The notes: generated by a model from the letters alone, not told the origin. Positions 6,807 to 16,675 are shown, counted from the first letter of the stretch. The stretch: DNA of 64,000 nucleotides from Hyphomicrobium sp. (GCA_002928735.1 PERL01000003.1:1-64000), one strand, 5' to 3'. Numbers and translations: made by a program.

Positions 6807-8201
6807 TTAGGAACGCGATTTGGCGGGAGTGATTTCGGCGACGGGCGCCTTCAACGGCTTCAAGATGCCGGTGACGGAGCGGCGTGCATCGATGTAGGTC
6901 GCCGCGGCTTTCTTGACATCGTCGAGCGAGACCTTGCGGATCTCATCCGGCCAGCCTTCGATCTGCGCGATCGTCCGGCCGAGCGACAGGCCCCAGCCGT
7001 AGCGGCGTGCCAGCGAAGACTGGTTGTCGTTCTCGTAAATGTACTCGGCAACATAGCCATTCTTGGCGCGGTCGAGTTCGGCGGCGGTCACGCCGTTGGC
7101 TGCGATTTCTGCGAGGACGGCGTCAATGGCAGCTTCCACCTTTTCGAGAGGTGCACCGTCGGCGGCGACCGCATAGAGCGAGAACTTGCCGCTATCCAAG
7201 CCGGAGCCCATGTAGCTGCCGCCTGCGGACGAGGCGACCTTGTCCTCGACGACGAGCTTTTTGTAGAGGCGGCTCGTGGGGCCATCGAGGGCAATCTTGG
7301 CGAGGAGGTCGAGCGCTTCGGCTTCGAGGGGTGCTGCCGTGGAATAGCTCGGCACCAGATAGTCGCGATGGATGGAGGCTTTGCCGGCGCGGGGATCTTC
7401 CAGCATCACGCGGCGGGCGACGCGCTGGGGCGGATCGGCGGGGCGGACGGCACGGGGTGCGGCGGGATTTGCTTCCAACTTGCCGTAGGTTTCGATCGCG
7501 TTCTTCTTGACCTCTTCCGGGGTCACATCGCCGGCGACGACTAGGATGGCGTTATTGGGCGCGTAGTAGCGCTTGTAGAAGGTCATCGCGTGGTCGCGCG
7601 AGAGTTGCGCCATCTCATGTTCCCAGCCAATGACGGGGACGCCATAGGGGTGATGAAGGTACAGGGTGGCGTCCATCTGCTCGTCGAGGATGGCGGCGGG
7701 ATTGTTTTCGATGCGCGAGCGGCGCTCTTCGAGGATCACATCACGTTCGGTCAGAACCTCCTTGTCGACCAGTTTCAGGTTGGCCATGCGGTCGGCTTCC
7801 ATCTCCATCACCTTGCGCAGGCGATCTTTGGAGATGCGCTGGAAGTAGCTGGTCACGTCGTGGCCGGTGAAGGCGTTGTCCTGGCCGCCAAGACGCGAGA
7901 CGATCTTGGAAAACTCGCCGGAGGGGATGCTCTCGGTCGACTTGAACATCAGATGTTCAAGGAAATGGGCGATGCCCGACACACCCTTGGGTTCGTCGGC
8001 GGCGCCAACCTTGTACCAGACCATGTGCGTGACGACGGGCGAGCGCGTGTCGGGGATCACGACGACCTGCATGCCGTTGTCGAGTTTGAACTCGGTGATG
8101 CGGGGGGCGGCATAGACCGCTGTTGGCGATTGGGCGAGGGCGAACATGCTGGCGATCACCATAAAGCAAATGTGGATTGCGGGTCGGAGCTGAGCGGCCA
8201 T
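6807..8201 (-). CDS. M16 zinc metallopeptidase, catalytic subunit
   Basis: 464 residues from the ATG at 8201, supported by AGAGGA 4-5 bases upstream; the longer frame to 8300 adds 33 unlikely residues. Signal peptide core HICFMVIASMFALAQSPTAVYA. The zinc site HFLEH (H79, E82, H83) is intact and is followed by the downstream acidic element in LTERDVILEERRSRIENNP. The C-terminal domain contains GPTSRLYKKLVVEDKVASS. Periplasmic peptidase of the pitrilysin/insulinase clan (mitochondrial processing peptidase-like), probably forming a complex with the inactive M16 protein encoded next. Bacterial pairs like this may clear peptides in the envelope; the substrate is inferred, not known. Confidence 0.88.
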   Translation of the reverse strand: MAAQLRPAIHICFMVIASMFALAQSPTAVYAAPRITEFKLDNGMQVVVIPDTRSPVVTHMVWYKVGAADEPKGVSGIAHFLEHLMFKSTESIPSGEFSKIVSRLGGQDNAFTGHDVTSYFQRISKDRLRKVMEMEADRMANLKLVDKEVLTERDVILEERRSRIENNPAAILDEQMDATLYLHHPYGVPVIGWEHEMAQLSRDHAMTFYKRYYAPNNAILVVAGDVTPEEVKKNAIETYGKLEANPAAPRAVRPADPPQRVARRVMLEDPRAGKASIHRDYLVPSYSTAAPLEAEALDLLAKIALDGPTSRLYKKLVVEDKVASSAGGSYMGSGLDSGKFSLYAVAADGAPLEKVEAAIDAVLAEIAANGVTAAELDRAKNGYVAEYIYENDNQSSLARRYGWGLSLGRTIAQIEGWPDEIRKVSLDDVKKAAATYIDARRSVTGILKPLKAPVAEITPAKSRS

Positions 8202-8386
8202 GGAGTCCTCTAGGCTCGAGCGCACGTTGGAAAACGTGGCTGTGTGTGCGCAGAGGATGTCGGCATTGGGGGGGGAGGTGTCAAATGACAAGGCGTTCAT
8301 GCCGGACGGCCTAGTCTAAGCCCGGAGCAAGATTTTGTATCATCAGACTGTTTTGAGGGCGCGATCAGGCAAATCGCAGGCCGGGC

Positions 8387-8860
8387 TTACTCGTTGCCAC
8401 TGTCCAATAGACCCTCGCCCCCGTTCCACTTCTTCACCGCGGTCAGGACGGACGGGCGGCACGGGCCGAGGGGGCCTTCTATCGAATCGGCGCTGGCGTC
8501 GCCGGCCGCGCGAGCTGGGTCATAGTTCTTGCGGCAGTATTCATCCTGCTGCTTTTGCTTTTCGGCCTCCGTCACGATGATCTTGCGATCGGGGTCGTCG
8601 ATGGCGACTGTGACGTCGGATTGCACGGCCTCGGGTGGTGCGCCGGGGGCCGGCAGGCTCGCGGTCGACGGCGGGACGACCAGCGGCGTCCGGGCAGCCA
8701 GTTTGGGTTCGGCGGACTTGGGCTGATTGGAGCCGATGCCTAAACTATCGAAAACGCCGCCGTTCAATTCTACGTCGTCCATCGAACAGCCGCCGATGGC
8801 CACAGCCGAGATCACGGCCAGTGTCATTCGGATCAGGCGCTGCGACGGCTTGCGCGTCAT
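8387..8860 (-). CDS. Hypothetical lipoprotein
   Basis: 157 residues with a type II signal peptide (RLIRMTLAVISAVAIGGC, lipobox IGGC). The mature protein is mostly low-complexity (Pro/Ala-rich linker), followed by a charged stretch ending in EYCRKNYDPARAAG and GPCRPSVL, where the two later Cys residues might pair. No family recognised. It lies 60 bases downstream of lspA, whose product would process its lipobox, and upstream of the M16 pair on the same strand. Confidence 0.65.
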   Translation of the reverse strand: MTRKPSQRLIRMTLAVISAVAIGGCSMDDVELNGGVFDSLGIGSNQPKSAEPKLAARTPLVVPPSTASLPAPGAPPEAVQSDVTVAIDDPDRKIIVTEAEKQKQQDEYCRKNYDPARAAGDASADSIEGPLGPCRPSVLTAVKKWNGGEGLLDSGNE

Positions 8861-8920
8861 CGTCGGTTCTCCGATGCATCCCGGTTCTTAGGCGGTTCTT
8901 TGGGCCGGGATTTTCAGGCG

Positions 8921-9481
8921 TTACGAGGTCTTTGCGGCGTCTTTGCGACTCGGGATGAAGGAGTCGTACAGCAGGGCCACCACCCCGGCAACTATGGCCA
9001 CATCCGCGATGTTGAAGACGTACCAGTAAAACCCGAAGGCATGCAGCGAATAGAAGTCGGCGACGCCGCCGAGCCACAGCCGGTCGATGGCGTTGCCGAT
9101 GGCGCCGCCGATGATGAGGCCGAGGCCCCAGGCCATGAGCCGGCTTTCGCCGGCGCGGCACAGCCAGATCCACATGGCGAGGGAAGCGATTACGGCGAAG
9201 GCTGCCAGACCTAACTGCCAGGAATAGCTCTCTGAATCGAACATAGAGTAGCTGACGCCGGTGTTCAGAACATAGACGAAGTCGAGGAAGGGTGTGACGG
9301 CAACCCGGCCGCGGTCCTCGATGGCGTAGACCAGTATCATCCACAACTTATTGGCTTGGTCGAGGATCAGGGTGATGAGGGCGACGCCGCCGGCCAGAGG
9401 GGCATATTCGCCCCACAGCCAGCCGCCCGCGCGCGGGGCGGTTGCATCGGTCGTGGCGGCGTCCGGTGGGCTCATATCCAT
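8921..9481 (-). CDS. lspA: Lipoprotein signal peptidase (signal peptidase II)
   Basis: 186 residues, normal for the family. Inner-membrane aspartyl protease that cleaves prolipoproteins after lipid attachment. Conserved blocks are visible: DQANK (D41), VLNTGVSYSM, GGAIGNAIDRL (catalytic D133) and YVFNIADVAI (catalytic D160), with four membrane helices. The N-terminal 25 residues are a polar extension. First gene of a minus-strand run with a lipoprotein and the M16 pair. Confidence 0.95.
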   Translation of the reverse strand: MDMSPPDAATTDATAPRAGGWLWGEYAPLAGGVALITLILDQANKLWMILVYAIEDRGRVAVTPFLDFVYVLNTGVSYSMFDSESYSWQLGLAAFAVIASLAMWIWLCRAGESRLMAWGLGLIIGGAIGNAIDRLWLGGVADFYSLHAFGFYWYVFNIADVAIVAGVVALLYDSFIPSRKDAAKTS

Positions 9482-9623
9482 CCGTTGGCTGACAGGGTCG
9501 TTTGTTTCGCGATCATCCTGAGCGGCATTCGGGCTGCGCTGTCAAATGGCGCGGCGTGGGTGCAGTGACGCGGCGGTGGATGGGCGAGGGTTGTCAGCGG
9601 CGGTGCGATGTCCCATAACCCCC

Positions 9624-9716
9624 GTGGGCTGGCGGCGGACGCATCCCTCGCCAACCGGGTCAGGTCGGGAACGAAGCAGCCCTAACGATCAGGACGCGGG
9701 TCGTCCGCCAGCCTCT
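9624..9716 (+). ncRNA. ffs: Signal recognition particle RNA (small bacterial, 4.5S type)
   Basis: The conserved apical domain GGTCAGGTCGGGAACGAAGC and following AGCCCTAACGATCAGGACGC match the universal SRP RNA tetraloop/asymmetric-loop region (GGAA-like tetraloop, AGCAGCC side). The closing stem is formed by GGCTGGCGG (from about 9627) and CCGCCAGCC (to about 9713). It binds Ffh to target membrane proteins co-translationally. Its place directly ahead of dnaX is common in alphaproteobacteria. Ends are set by the outer stem and may be off by a few bases. Confidence 0.92.
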
Positions 9717-9723
9717 ATTTCGT

Positions 9724-9815
9724 TCACGCGCCGTACCGCGCGCTCTCGCGCGCTGGCGCTCCACTAGGGCGCGGCTTGCCGCGGGTCGCCTTGCTCCCCG
9801 GCCCTTCCGGGCCGA
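9724..9815. repeat. Dispersed hairpin repeat, copy B
   Basis: This matches copy A at 3538-3610, with an extra GC-rich insertion (GTACCGCGCGCTCTCGCGCG region) in the first half. It ends in hairpin CGGCCC-TTCC-GGGCCG. A degenerate partial copy of the last third (CTTGCTCTTCGGCCCTCCGG) follows at about 9845-9866. It lies between the SRP RNA gene and dnaX. Confidence 0.6.
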
Positions 9816-9891
9816 CAGATGGGCGAGGATGGGTCGCAGGGCATCTTGCTCTTCGGCCCTCCGGTCTGATTTGAGGGCGGCGGCAGCGCAG

Positions 9892-11766
9892 ATGGCTAAG
9901 AAAAAATCAGAAGACAGCGACAGCCCAGCCGTTTCACCGGCAGCTCCTTATGTCGTGTTGGCGCGCAAGTACCGGCCGCAGACGTTCGACGATCTCATTG
10001 GCCAAGAGGCGATGGTGAAGACGCTGCGCAATGCGTTTGCGTCGGGACGGATCGCGCAAGGCTATATGCTCACCGGCGTGCGAGGCGTCGGCAAGACGAC
10101 TACGGCACGCATTCTGGCGCGGGCGTTGAACTACGAGACGGCTGCGATCCATAAGCCGACGATTGATATGCCGGTGCTCGGCCGGCACTGCGCGGAGATC
10201 ATCGAGAGCCGTCACCCCGATGTGATTGAGATGGACGCGGCTTCCAACACCGGCGTTGATAACGTGCGCGAGATCATCGAGAGCGCCCGCTACAAGCCGA
10301 TTTTGGCGCGCACAAAGGTCTTCATCATCGACGAAGTCCACATGCTCTCGAAGGGCGCGTTCAACGCGCTATTGAAGACGCTGGAAGAGCCGCCGGAGCA
10401 TGTGAAGTTCATTTTCGCGACGACAGAGATCCGCAAAGTTCCGGTGACGGTGCTGTCGCGGTGTCAGCGGTTCGATCTGCGCCGTGTGGATGTGCCGGAA
10501 TTGTCGGCGCATCTGGGCAACATCACCGCAAAGGAAGGCGCCTCGGCCGAGCCGGAAGCGCTCGCCATGATCGCACGCGCGGCGGGCGGGAGCGTGCGCG
10601 ACGGACTTTCTATTCTCGATCAGGCGATCGCGATGGGATCGGGCAAGGTGTCGGGTGACATCGTGCGCGGGATGCTGGGGCTCGCGGATCGCGGGCGCGT
10701 GTTTGATCTTCTGGAGACGCTGCTGGGTGGAACGCCGGCTACGGCCTTGAAAGGTTTTGGCGCGCTTCATCACGACGGTGCGGAGCCGGGGCAGTTGCTC
10801 GCCGATCTTGCCGACGTCGTGCATCTCGTGACGCGATTTAAAGCGCTGGGCGGCGATGCGGGCGACGAGGGTGTGCCGGCGGAAGACAAGCGGCGGGCGC
10901 AATCTCTGGCCGCGCGGCTGTCGATGCCATTGCTGGCGCGGGCGTGGCAGATGCTGCTGAAGGGGATCGAGGAGGCCGGCAAGGCGCCCGATCCGCTGGC
11001 GGCGGCCGAGATGGTTTTGATCCGCATTGCTTACGTCGCGGATCTGCCGCCTCCGGATGAGATTTTAAAGGCGCTGGGCGGCGTCGGGCAGGTGTCGCGG
11101 CGGGCGGCCGGGGGCGGCGGTGCGCCGGCGCCGGCGGAGCGCGATCAGCGCACGCCGCTCAATGAATCGCCGCGGGAGCAGAAGCCGGCGCAGCGCGCGC
11201 CTTCTGCCGACACGCCGCCGTGGGCCGACGACGTTGCCGCGCCGGATGCTTCGCCGGTTCAATTTGAATTGACGGACGATCCGCCGCCGCTGGAGGCTTA
11301 CGGTGATTTAATCGAGGGGCTTGGTGATGAGGACGATGCTCCAGCCGCGCCGGTTGCGCCTTCGCTCAGGCCGCTCAGAACGTTCGCCGATGTTGTCGAA
11401 CTAGCGGGTGAGCGGCGCGATGCCCGGCTCCGAGCGCATCTGGAAGAATATGTATCGCTGGTGAAGTTCGATGGGGCGGCGGGATCGATCGATCTCTTCT
11501 TATTGCCCGGTGCGCCGCCGGAGATCGCCAACGATCTGCGCGAGAAACTCAATCGCTGGACGGAGCGGCGCTGGATGGTCGTGTTGTCCAAGCGGCCGGG
11601 AGAGCCGACGCTCGGGCAACAGAAGCGGGAGCGTGAAGCGGCGGACTTGGCCATGCTGAAGAAACACCCGGCGGTGTCGGCGATCTTCGACGCGTTTCCG
11701 GATGCGAAGGTGGCGGCTGTGCGAACGACGGCGGTGCGCGACGAAGACGAGGCGGGAACCGGCTGA
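9892..11766 (+). CDS. dnaX: DNA polymerase III subunits gamma/tau
   Basis: 624 residues from the ATG at 9892; upstream in-frame codons read through repeat sequence and were left out. Clamp-loader AAA+ ATPase of the replisome. Walker A GVRGVGKT (62-69), Walker B KVFIIDEVHMLS, and sensor/arginine-finger region VPVTVLSRCQRFDLRRV are present. The four-cysteine zinc knuckle of enterobacterial DnaX is not seen; only one Cys remains (RHCAEIIESRHPDVIEMDAAS), which I believe is usual in this lineage. A Pro/Ala-rich linker leads to a C-terminal tau domain (residues about 515-620). Followed by ybaB and recR, the conserved order. Confidence 0.96.
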   Translation: MAKKKSEDSDSPAVSPAAPYVVLARKYRPQTFDDLIGQEAMVKTLRNAFASGRIAQGYMLTGVRGVGKTTTARILARALNYETAAIHKPTIDMPVLGRHCAEIIESRHPDVIEMDAASNTGVDNVREIIESARYKPILARTKVFIIDEVHMLSKGAFNALLKTLEEPPEHVKFIFATTEIRKVPVTVLSRCQRFDLRRVDVPELSAHLGNITAKEGASAEPEALAMIARAAGGSVRDGLSILDQAIAMGSGKVSGDIVRGMLGLADRGRVFDLLETLLGGTPATALKGFGALHHDGAEPGQLLADLADVVHLVTRFKALGGDAGDEGVPAEDKRRAQSLAARLSMPLLARAWQMLLKGIEEAGKAPDPLAAAEMVLIRIAYVADLPPPDEILKALGGVGQVSRRAAGGGGAPAPAERDQRTPLNESPREQKPAQRAPSADTPPWADDVAAPDASPVQFELTDDPPPLEAYGDLIEGLGDEDDAPAAPVAPSLRPLRTFADVVELAGERRDARLRAHLEEYVSLVKFDGAAGSIDLFLLPGAPPEIANDLREKLNRWTERRWMVVLSKRPGEPTLGQQKREREAADLAMLKKHPAVSAIFDAFPDAKVAAVRTTAVRDEDEAGTG

Positions 11767-11828
11767 GGCCGGACCGGTTTTCATAGGCAAATGTGGCGCG
11801 ATCGCTGCGCCACCACAGGGGACGACGC

Positions 11829-12149
11829 ATGAAAGATATCATGGGCATGATGAAGCAGGTGGGCCAGATGCAGGCGCGCATGCAGAAAATGCAGGAAGAG
11901 CTGGCCGAGACCGAGATCGAAGGTCAATCGGGCGCCGGGCTCGTGCGCGTAACACTCAACGGCCGGGGCGACATGAAGAAGATCGCCATCGATCCGAGCC
12001 TGATGAAGCCGGGTGAGGGCGAAATACTGGAAGACCTGGTTCTCGCTGCCAATCAGGATGCGCGGGCGAAGGTGGAAAGCATGATGGCGGAAAAGATGGC
12101 CGAGGTGACGGGCGGATTGCCTCTGCCGCCGGGTTTGAAGTTATTCTAA
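11829..12149 (+). CDS. YbaB/EbfC family nucleoid-associated protein
   Basis: 106 residues, normal length. Starts [25 protein letters not shown], the family's N-terminal helix, then [28 protein letters not shown] and a C-terminal helix ending [10 protein letters not shown]. The small dimeric protein binds DNA. It sits between dnaX and recR, its conserved neighbourhood, separated from recR here by a DUF2585 gene. The start at 11829 matches the family start. Confidence 0.95.
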   Translation: MKDIMGMMKQVGQMQARMQKMQEELAETEIEGQSGAGLVRVTLNGRGDMKKIAIDPSLMKPGEGEILEDLVLAANQDARAKVESMMAEKMAEVTGGLPLPPGLKLF

Positions 12150-12183
12150 CGCGCATGGGGCGCTGGCGCTGGGGGGCGATGAC

Positions 12184-12786
12184 ATGACTGGAGCAGCGTC
12201 GATTGAGCCCCCTGGCGCATCGGGCTTGACGCCGGGTGCGGCGCTCGCTGCCGGCATTGCGATCATCGCCGGGATCGCGCTCATTCTTTGGGGAATGGGG
12301 CGGACGCCCATTTGCACGTGTGGCGATATCAAGCTGTGGCATGGGGTGGTGCAGAGTGCAGAGAATTCGCAGCACATCACGGATTGGTACACGCCGAGCC
12401 ACGTCATTCACGGTTTCATTTTCTATGCTGTGCTGTGGTGGCTGATGCCGAAGGCGTCGTTTGCGACGCGGCTGTTGCTAGCACTCGGCATCGAAGGGGC
12501 GTGGGAGATTGTTGAAAACACGAATGCGACCATCGAGCGGTACCGCACCTCGACCATCGCGCTCGATTACTATGGCGATAGTATTCTGAATTCGGTGATG
12601 GACGTGCTTGCCATGGCGGCAGGGTTTTGGCTGGCGTCGGTCCTGCCGGTTGCGCTTACGGTGGCGCTGGCTATTGGGGCGGAGTTGTTCACGGGATACA
12701 TGATCCGTGACAACCTGACTTTGAATGTCATCATGCTGCTCTATCCGCTGGAGTCTATCAAGGCGTGGCAATCGGCGGGCGGGTAG
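12184..12786 (+). CDS. DUF2585 / UPF0314 membrane protein
   Basis: 200 residues with about five membrane helices. Family hallmarks visible: [43 protein letters not shown] and [37 protein letters not shown], both rich in conserved polar residues (two Cys, several His, Glu-Asn pair) that suggest a buried active or metal site. Function unknown; restricted mainly to Hyphomicrobiales and relatives. Inserted between ybaB and recR on the same strand. Confidence 0.88.
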   Translation: MTGAASIEPPGASGLTPGAALAAGIAIIAGIALILWGMGRTPICTCGDIKLWHGVVQSAENSQHITDWYTPSHVIHGFIFYAVLWWLMPKASFATRLLLALGIEGAWEIVENTNATIERYRTSTIALDYYGDSILNSVMDVLAMAAGFWLASVLPVALTVALAIGAELFTGYMIRDNLTLNVIMLLYPLESIKAWQSAGG

Positions 12787-12843
12787 CTGCCCGGCGGAAT
12801 CGTGTTAAGCGCGGCGGGGAACCCGTGTTAACAGTGCGCTGCC

Positions 12844-13449
12844 ATGTCGAAGAAAATCGCAGGTCCGGAGATTGAGCGGCTCGTGCAGCTTCTGGCGCGC
12901 TTGCCGGGGCTTGGGCCGCGGTCGGCGCGCAAGGCGGCGCTTGGGCTTTTGAAGAAGCGGCAGGAGCTGCTGTTGCCTTTGTCGGAGGCACTGAAAACTG
13001 CGGTTGAAAAGATCGTCGAATGTCCGGCGTGCGGGAACCTCGATACGGTGTCGCCGTGCACGATCTGCCAGGATGCGCGCCGGGATCAGTCGTTAATCGT
13101 GGTGGTGGAAGAGGTTGGTGATCTGTGGGCGCTAGAGCGGGCGGGCGTGGTGAACGCGCGCTATCATGTGCTCGGCGGGCATTTGTCGCCGCTGGATGGA
13201 ATTGGTCCGGAGAAGCTCAATATTGCGTCGCTGGTCGAGCGGGCGGCCGCACCGGAAGTTGGGGAAGTGCTGCTGGCGCTGAATGCGACGGTCGAAGGGC
13301 AATCGACGGCGCATTATGTGATGGACCAATTGGCGGGTGCGAACGTTACTGTCTCGCGGTTGGCGCAGGGTGTGCCCATTGGCGGGGAGTTGGATTATCT
13401 CGACGAGGGCACGCTGGCGGCTGCGATCAAATCGCGGCGGCGCGTTTAA
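12844..13449 (+). CDS. recR: Recombination protein RecR
   Basis: 201 residues, standard length. Acts with RecO (encoded at 62593 here) and RecF to load RecA at gaps. N-terminal helix-hairpin-helix ([17 protein letters not shown]), four-cysteine zinc finger (CPACGN...CTIC), Toprim core ([18 protein letters not shown]) and a C-terminal [16 protein letters not shown] motif are all present. Confidence 0.96.
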   Translation: MSKKIAGPEIERLVQLLARLPGLGPRSARKAALGLLKKRQELLLPLSEALKTAVEKIVECPACGNLDTVSPCTICQDARRDQSLIVVVEEVGDLWALERAGVVNARYHVLGGHLSPLDGIGPEKLNIASLVERAAAPEVGEVLLALNATVEGQSTAHYVMDQLAGANVTVSRLAQGVPIGGELDYLDEGTLAAAIKSRRRV

Positions 13450-13471
13450 GGGTTAGTGGAGTAGAGCGTCC

Positions 13472-14845
13472 ATGGATGCGGCGGATGTCACGGTCGCCGG
13501 GAGTGCTCCGGCCGCGCCGCCGCGTTTTGTAACGGGGCCGTTGCTTAAGCACATTCTGATCATGACGGGAACGGGCGCGGTCGGCCTTGTTGCCATCTTC
13601 ATCGGCGATCTCGCCAACATGCTGTTCCTGTCGTGGCTCGGCGACGAGGCGATCGTGGCGGCGGTGGGCTACGCGAGTTCCATTCTGTTTTTCACCACGT
13701 CCATCGGCATCGGGTTGTCGATCGCGGCGACATCTCTGGTCTCGCCGGCCGTGGGGGCGGGACAGCGGGCGCGCGCGCGGCGGCTGGCGTCGAGCGCGCT
13801 GATGCTGACGCTGGTCGCGTCGATCGTCTTGACGGTGGTGGTCTGGCTGGCGGTGTCGCCGCTTCTCACGCTGCTCGGCGCGGCGGGCCGGACACACGGG
13901 CTGGCGCGGGATTATTTGTGGATTCTCGTACCGTTTCTGCCGCCGCTGGCTCTGGCGATGACTGCGACGGGGGTTCTGCGCAGCGTGGGAGACGCGCGCC
14001 GCGCGATGCACATCACGCTCATCGGGGCGGTGGTGAATATCGCGCTCGATCCGTTTTTTATTTTCACCTTTGGGCTCGGCATCCATGGCGCGGCGATCGC
14101 GTCGGGGATCGCGCGGCTGGCGATGGTGGCCTATGCGGTTTATGCCGTTGTGCGGGTGCACGACATGGCGTCGAAACCGTCGATGCCGGCGCTGAAAGAG
14201 GACTGGCCGCCGTTGCTCGGTGTTGCCGTGCCGGCCGTGCTGACGAATGTCGCGACCCCGGTGGGGAACGCGTACGTGACGGCGGCCATCGCGGCGCATG
14301 GGGATAGCGCGGTGGCGGCGTGGGCGATTATCGGGCGGATCATTCCGGTGGCGTTCGGCGCGATCTATGCGCTGTCGGGGTCCATCGGGCCGATCATCGG
14401 TCAAAACTACGGGGCGGGCGATAACGCACGCATGCGCCGCGCGTTTACGCTGTCGCTGGTGGTGAACGCGGCGTTCACGCTCGTCGCTTGGATCGTGCTG
14501 TGGCTGGGGACGGGCAGCATCATCGAATTTTTTAAGGTGACCGGGAGTGCGGCGGATCTGATCCGTCATTTCAACGCGATTTTATCGCCGCTGTTTTTGT
14601 TCCTTGGTGCACTATTCGTGGCGAATGCGGCGTTCAACACGCTGGGACATGCGCAGCTGTCGACGTGGCTCAACTGGGGGCGGGCGACGGTCGGGACCAT
14701 TCCGTTTGTCGAATATGGGTCGCGGCACGGCGGCGCGGAGGGTGTGCTGGCGGGAAACATGATCGGCGGGATCGCGTTTGGGCTCCTCGCCGTGTGGCTG
14801 TGCTACCGCTTGATGGACCGGCTCAAAGCCGACGCGATGGAGTAG
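13472..14845 (+). CDS. MATE family efflux transporter
   Basis: 457 residues, with about twelve membrane helices in two related halves, as expected for the MATE/DinF exporter family, which expels drugs or metabolites in exchange for Na+ or H+. The first half shows FIGDLANMLFLSWLGDEAIVAAVGYASSI and the second PVAFGAIYALSGSIGPIIGQNYGAGDNARM, both typical. It follows recR by 22 bases. Substrate cannot be inferred; the glycosyltransferase gene that follows is not obviously linked. Confidence 0.88.
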   Translation: MDAADVTVAGSAPAAPPRFVTGPLLKHILIMTGTGAVGLVAIFIGDLANMLFLSWLGDEAIVAAVGYASSILFFTTSIGIGLSIAATSLVSPAVGAGQRARARRLASSALMLTLVASIVLTVVVWLAVSPLLTLLGAAGRTHGLARDYLWILVPFLPPLALAMTATGVLRSVGDARRAMHITLIGAVVNIALDPFFIFTFGLGIHGAAIASGIARLAMVAYAVYAVVRVHDMASKPSMPALKEDWPPLLGVAVPAVLTNVATPVGNAYVTAAIAAHGDSAVAAWAIIGRIIPVAFGAIYALSGSIGPIIGQNYGAGDNARMRRAFTLSLVVNAAFTLVAWIVLWLGTGSIIEFFKVTGSAADLIRHFNAILSPLFLFLGALFVANAAFNTLGHAQLSTWLNWGRATVGTIPFVEYGSRHGGAEGVLAGNMIGGIAFGLLAVWLCYRLMDRLKADAME

Positions 14846-14944
14846 GGCGCCAGCGTGTGTGTGGGGTGGTGCTCGCCTCGAATCGGTTGCTGCAGTATGC
14901 GGAGAGGCCGGTTTTTGTCGCGCCGGTGCGAGCGAGCCCGTTTT

Positions 14945-16042
14945 ATGAGCCTTTCTGCCCCCGGGATCCCGAAGCGGATCGCCATCGTCGCGCCGACGCT
15001 GGCGGGTGTGCTGCGTGATCGCGCGAACCTGATCCGGGCGCTGAGGGCGCGCGGGCATACCGTGCTCGTGGTGGCGGCTTCGCATCTGGCGGGTGAGGTG
15101 GCGGCGCTACATCATTTGGGCGGCGAGCATCGCAATTTCGATCCGCAACCGGCGGGGATGGCCCTGTTCGCCAACCGTAAAGTGGTGCGCGCGGTGCGCG
15201 ACATTCTTTCGGCGTGGAAAGCTGAGACGGTGATTGTCAGCGGCGAGCGGTTGGCGTCGCTGGCTGCAACAGCTGCGCGCAAGGCCGGGGCACAGCGCAT
15301 TGTGACGATTGTCGGCGGATTGGGGTTTGACGGTGACGAGGCCAGAACGCGTGTGGCATCGGCCTACCGGCGGGCGGTGAAACTCAGCGCGGCGGTTGTG
15401 GTCCATAACGCGGATGACGCGCGGGTTTTGAAAGCGGTTCTGGCGCCTGTGGCGCACATCGTTGTGACGCCCGGTGATGGTGTCGATCTGGAGGCTTTTG
15501 CAGCGGCGCCGTTGCCTAGGTCGGATGGACCGGTTGTGTTGCTCATGATCGTGAACCCCGATTGCCGCGCGGCCATCGAATCCTACACGGAGGCGGCGTG
15601 GGAGATGACGGCGGGCGGCGTGGCGGCGCGGTTTGAACTGGCGACCGATCGCGAGATGGCGCAGGACACGACGCTGCTGACAGTGGAGGGCGTGACCTTC
15701 CATGGGCGGGCCGCCGATCCGGCGGATCTCTTGGCCACGGCGCATGTGGCCGTGCATCTGTCGGCGGATGATGGGTCGCCTACGGCGCTCAAACAGGCGC
15801 TCGCGGTGGGGCGACCAGTGCTGACGCTCGACGTGCCCGGTTGCCGGGAGATGGTGGACGAGCGGGTCAACGGCTGCCTTGTGCCGCCGGGGGATGGTGC
15901 GGCGCTGATGGCCGCCTTAGCGAGCTTTGTCGTGCATCGCGATCTGCTGCCGGCCGAATCGCGGGCGGCGCGGGCAAAGGCGGTGTCGGCTTTCGGGGCC
16001 CACGACGTGTTGGAGCCGGTGGTGGCGGCCATCGAGGGTTGA
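14945..16042 (+). CDS. Glycosyltransferase, family 4-like
   Basis: 365 residues from the ATG at 14945; 30 upstream residues in the open frame look non-coding. GT-B fold layout: N-terminal domain with IAIVAPTLAGVLRDRANLIRALRARGHTVLVVAAS, and C-terminal domain with AHVAVHLSADDGSPTALKQALAVGRPVLTLDVPGCREMVDERVNGCLVPPGD, the usual nucleotide-sugar site with a E/D-x7-E-like pattern partly changed (DDGSPTALKQA). Likely cytoplasmic, adding a sugar to a lipid-linked or surface glycan. Donor and acceptor unknown. Confidence 0.8.
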   Translation: MSLSAPGIPKRIAIVAPTLAGVLRDRANLIRALRARGHTVLVVAASHLAGEVAALHHLGGEHRNFDPQPAGMALFANRKVVRAVRDILSAWKAETVIVSGERLASLAATAARKAGAQRIVTIVGGLGFDGDEARTRVASAYRRAVKLSAAVVVHNADDARVLKAVLAPVAHIVVTPGDGVDLEAFAAAPLPRSDGPVVLLMIVNPDCRAAIESYTEAAWEMTAGGVAARFELATDREMAQDTTLLTVEGVTFHGRAADPADLLATAHVAVHLSADDGSPTALKQALAVGRPVLTLDVPGCREMVDERVNGCLVPPGDGAALMAALASFVVHRDLLPAESRAARAKAVSAFGAHDVLEPVVAAIEG

Positions 16043-16128
16043 GGCCCGGGTAGCCGCGTTAAGGCATCGCGGGGTTGACGGGTTCGAGACGGATTGACCC
16101 CGGCGTCGGGCTCTCTTATCTGACGCAA

Positions 16129-16647
16129 ATGGCCAAGCTTCCCATTGTGACCCTGCCCGATCCGATCCTGCGTCAGTCGTCCGCGCCCATCGAGCGCGTC
16201 GATGCCGAGGTTCTGCGTCTTGCCGACGATATGCTGGAAACCATGTACGACGCGCCGGGCATTGGGCTGGCCGCGATCCAAGTTGGTGTGCCGCGCCGGC
16301 TCGTGGTGCTTGATTGCGCCGCGGAGGGCGAGAAGCCGGAGCCGCGCGTGCTGATCAATCCCGAGATTTTGCATCTGGGATCGCAGCTGAAGGTCTATGA
16401 AGAGGGCTGTCTGTCGATCCCCGATTTCCGGGTGGATATTGAGCGGCCGTCTGATTTGCGGCTGCGGTATCTCGATCGCGAGGGCAAGCTGCAGGAGCAT
16501 GATGCGGGCGGACTACTGGCAACCGCGATCCAGCATGAACTCGACCATCTCGATGGTAAGCTGATCATCGATTTTCTATCGCGGCTGAAGCGCGATATCG
16601 TGGTGCGCAAGTTCAAGAAGCTGGCGCGGCAGGACGGGCCGCTCTGA
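16129..16647 (+). CDS. def: Peptide deformylase
   Basis: 172 residues from the ATG at 16129. Removes the formyl group from nascent N-terminal Met. All three motifs are present: [17 protein letters not shown] (Cys94 metal ligand) and QHELDH (H136, E137, H140). Followed after 28 bases by fmt, whose product adds the same formyl group to initiator tRNA; this def-fmt pairing is widely conserved. Confidence 0.97.
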   Translation: MAKLPIVTLPDPILRQSSAPIERVDAEVLRLADDMLETMYDAPGIGLAAIQVGVPRRLVVLDCAAEGEKPEPRVLINPEILHLGSQLKVYEEGCLSIPDFRVDIERPSDLRLRYLDREGKLQEHDAGGLLATAIQHELDHLDGKLIIDFLSRLKRDIVVRKFKKLARQDGPL

Positions 16648-16675
16648 CGGCGGATCAGCCGGGGGGCCTTCGACC

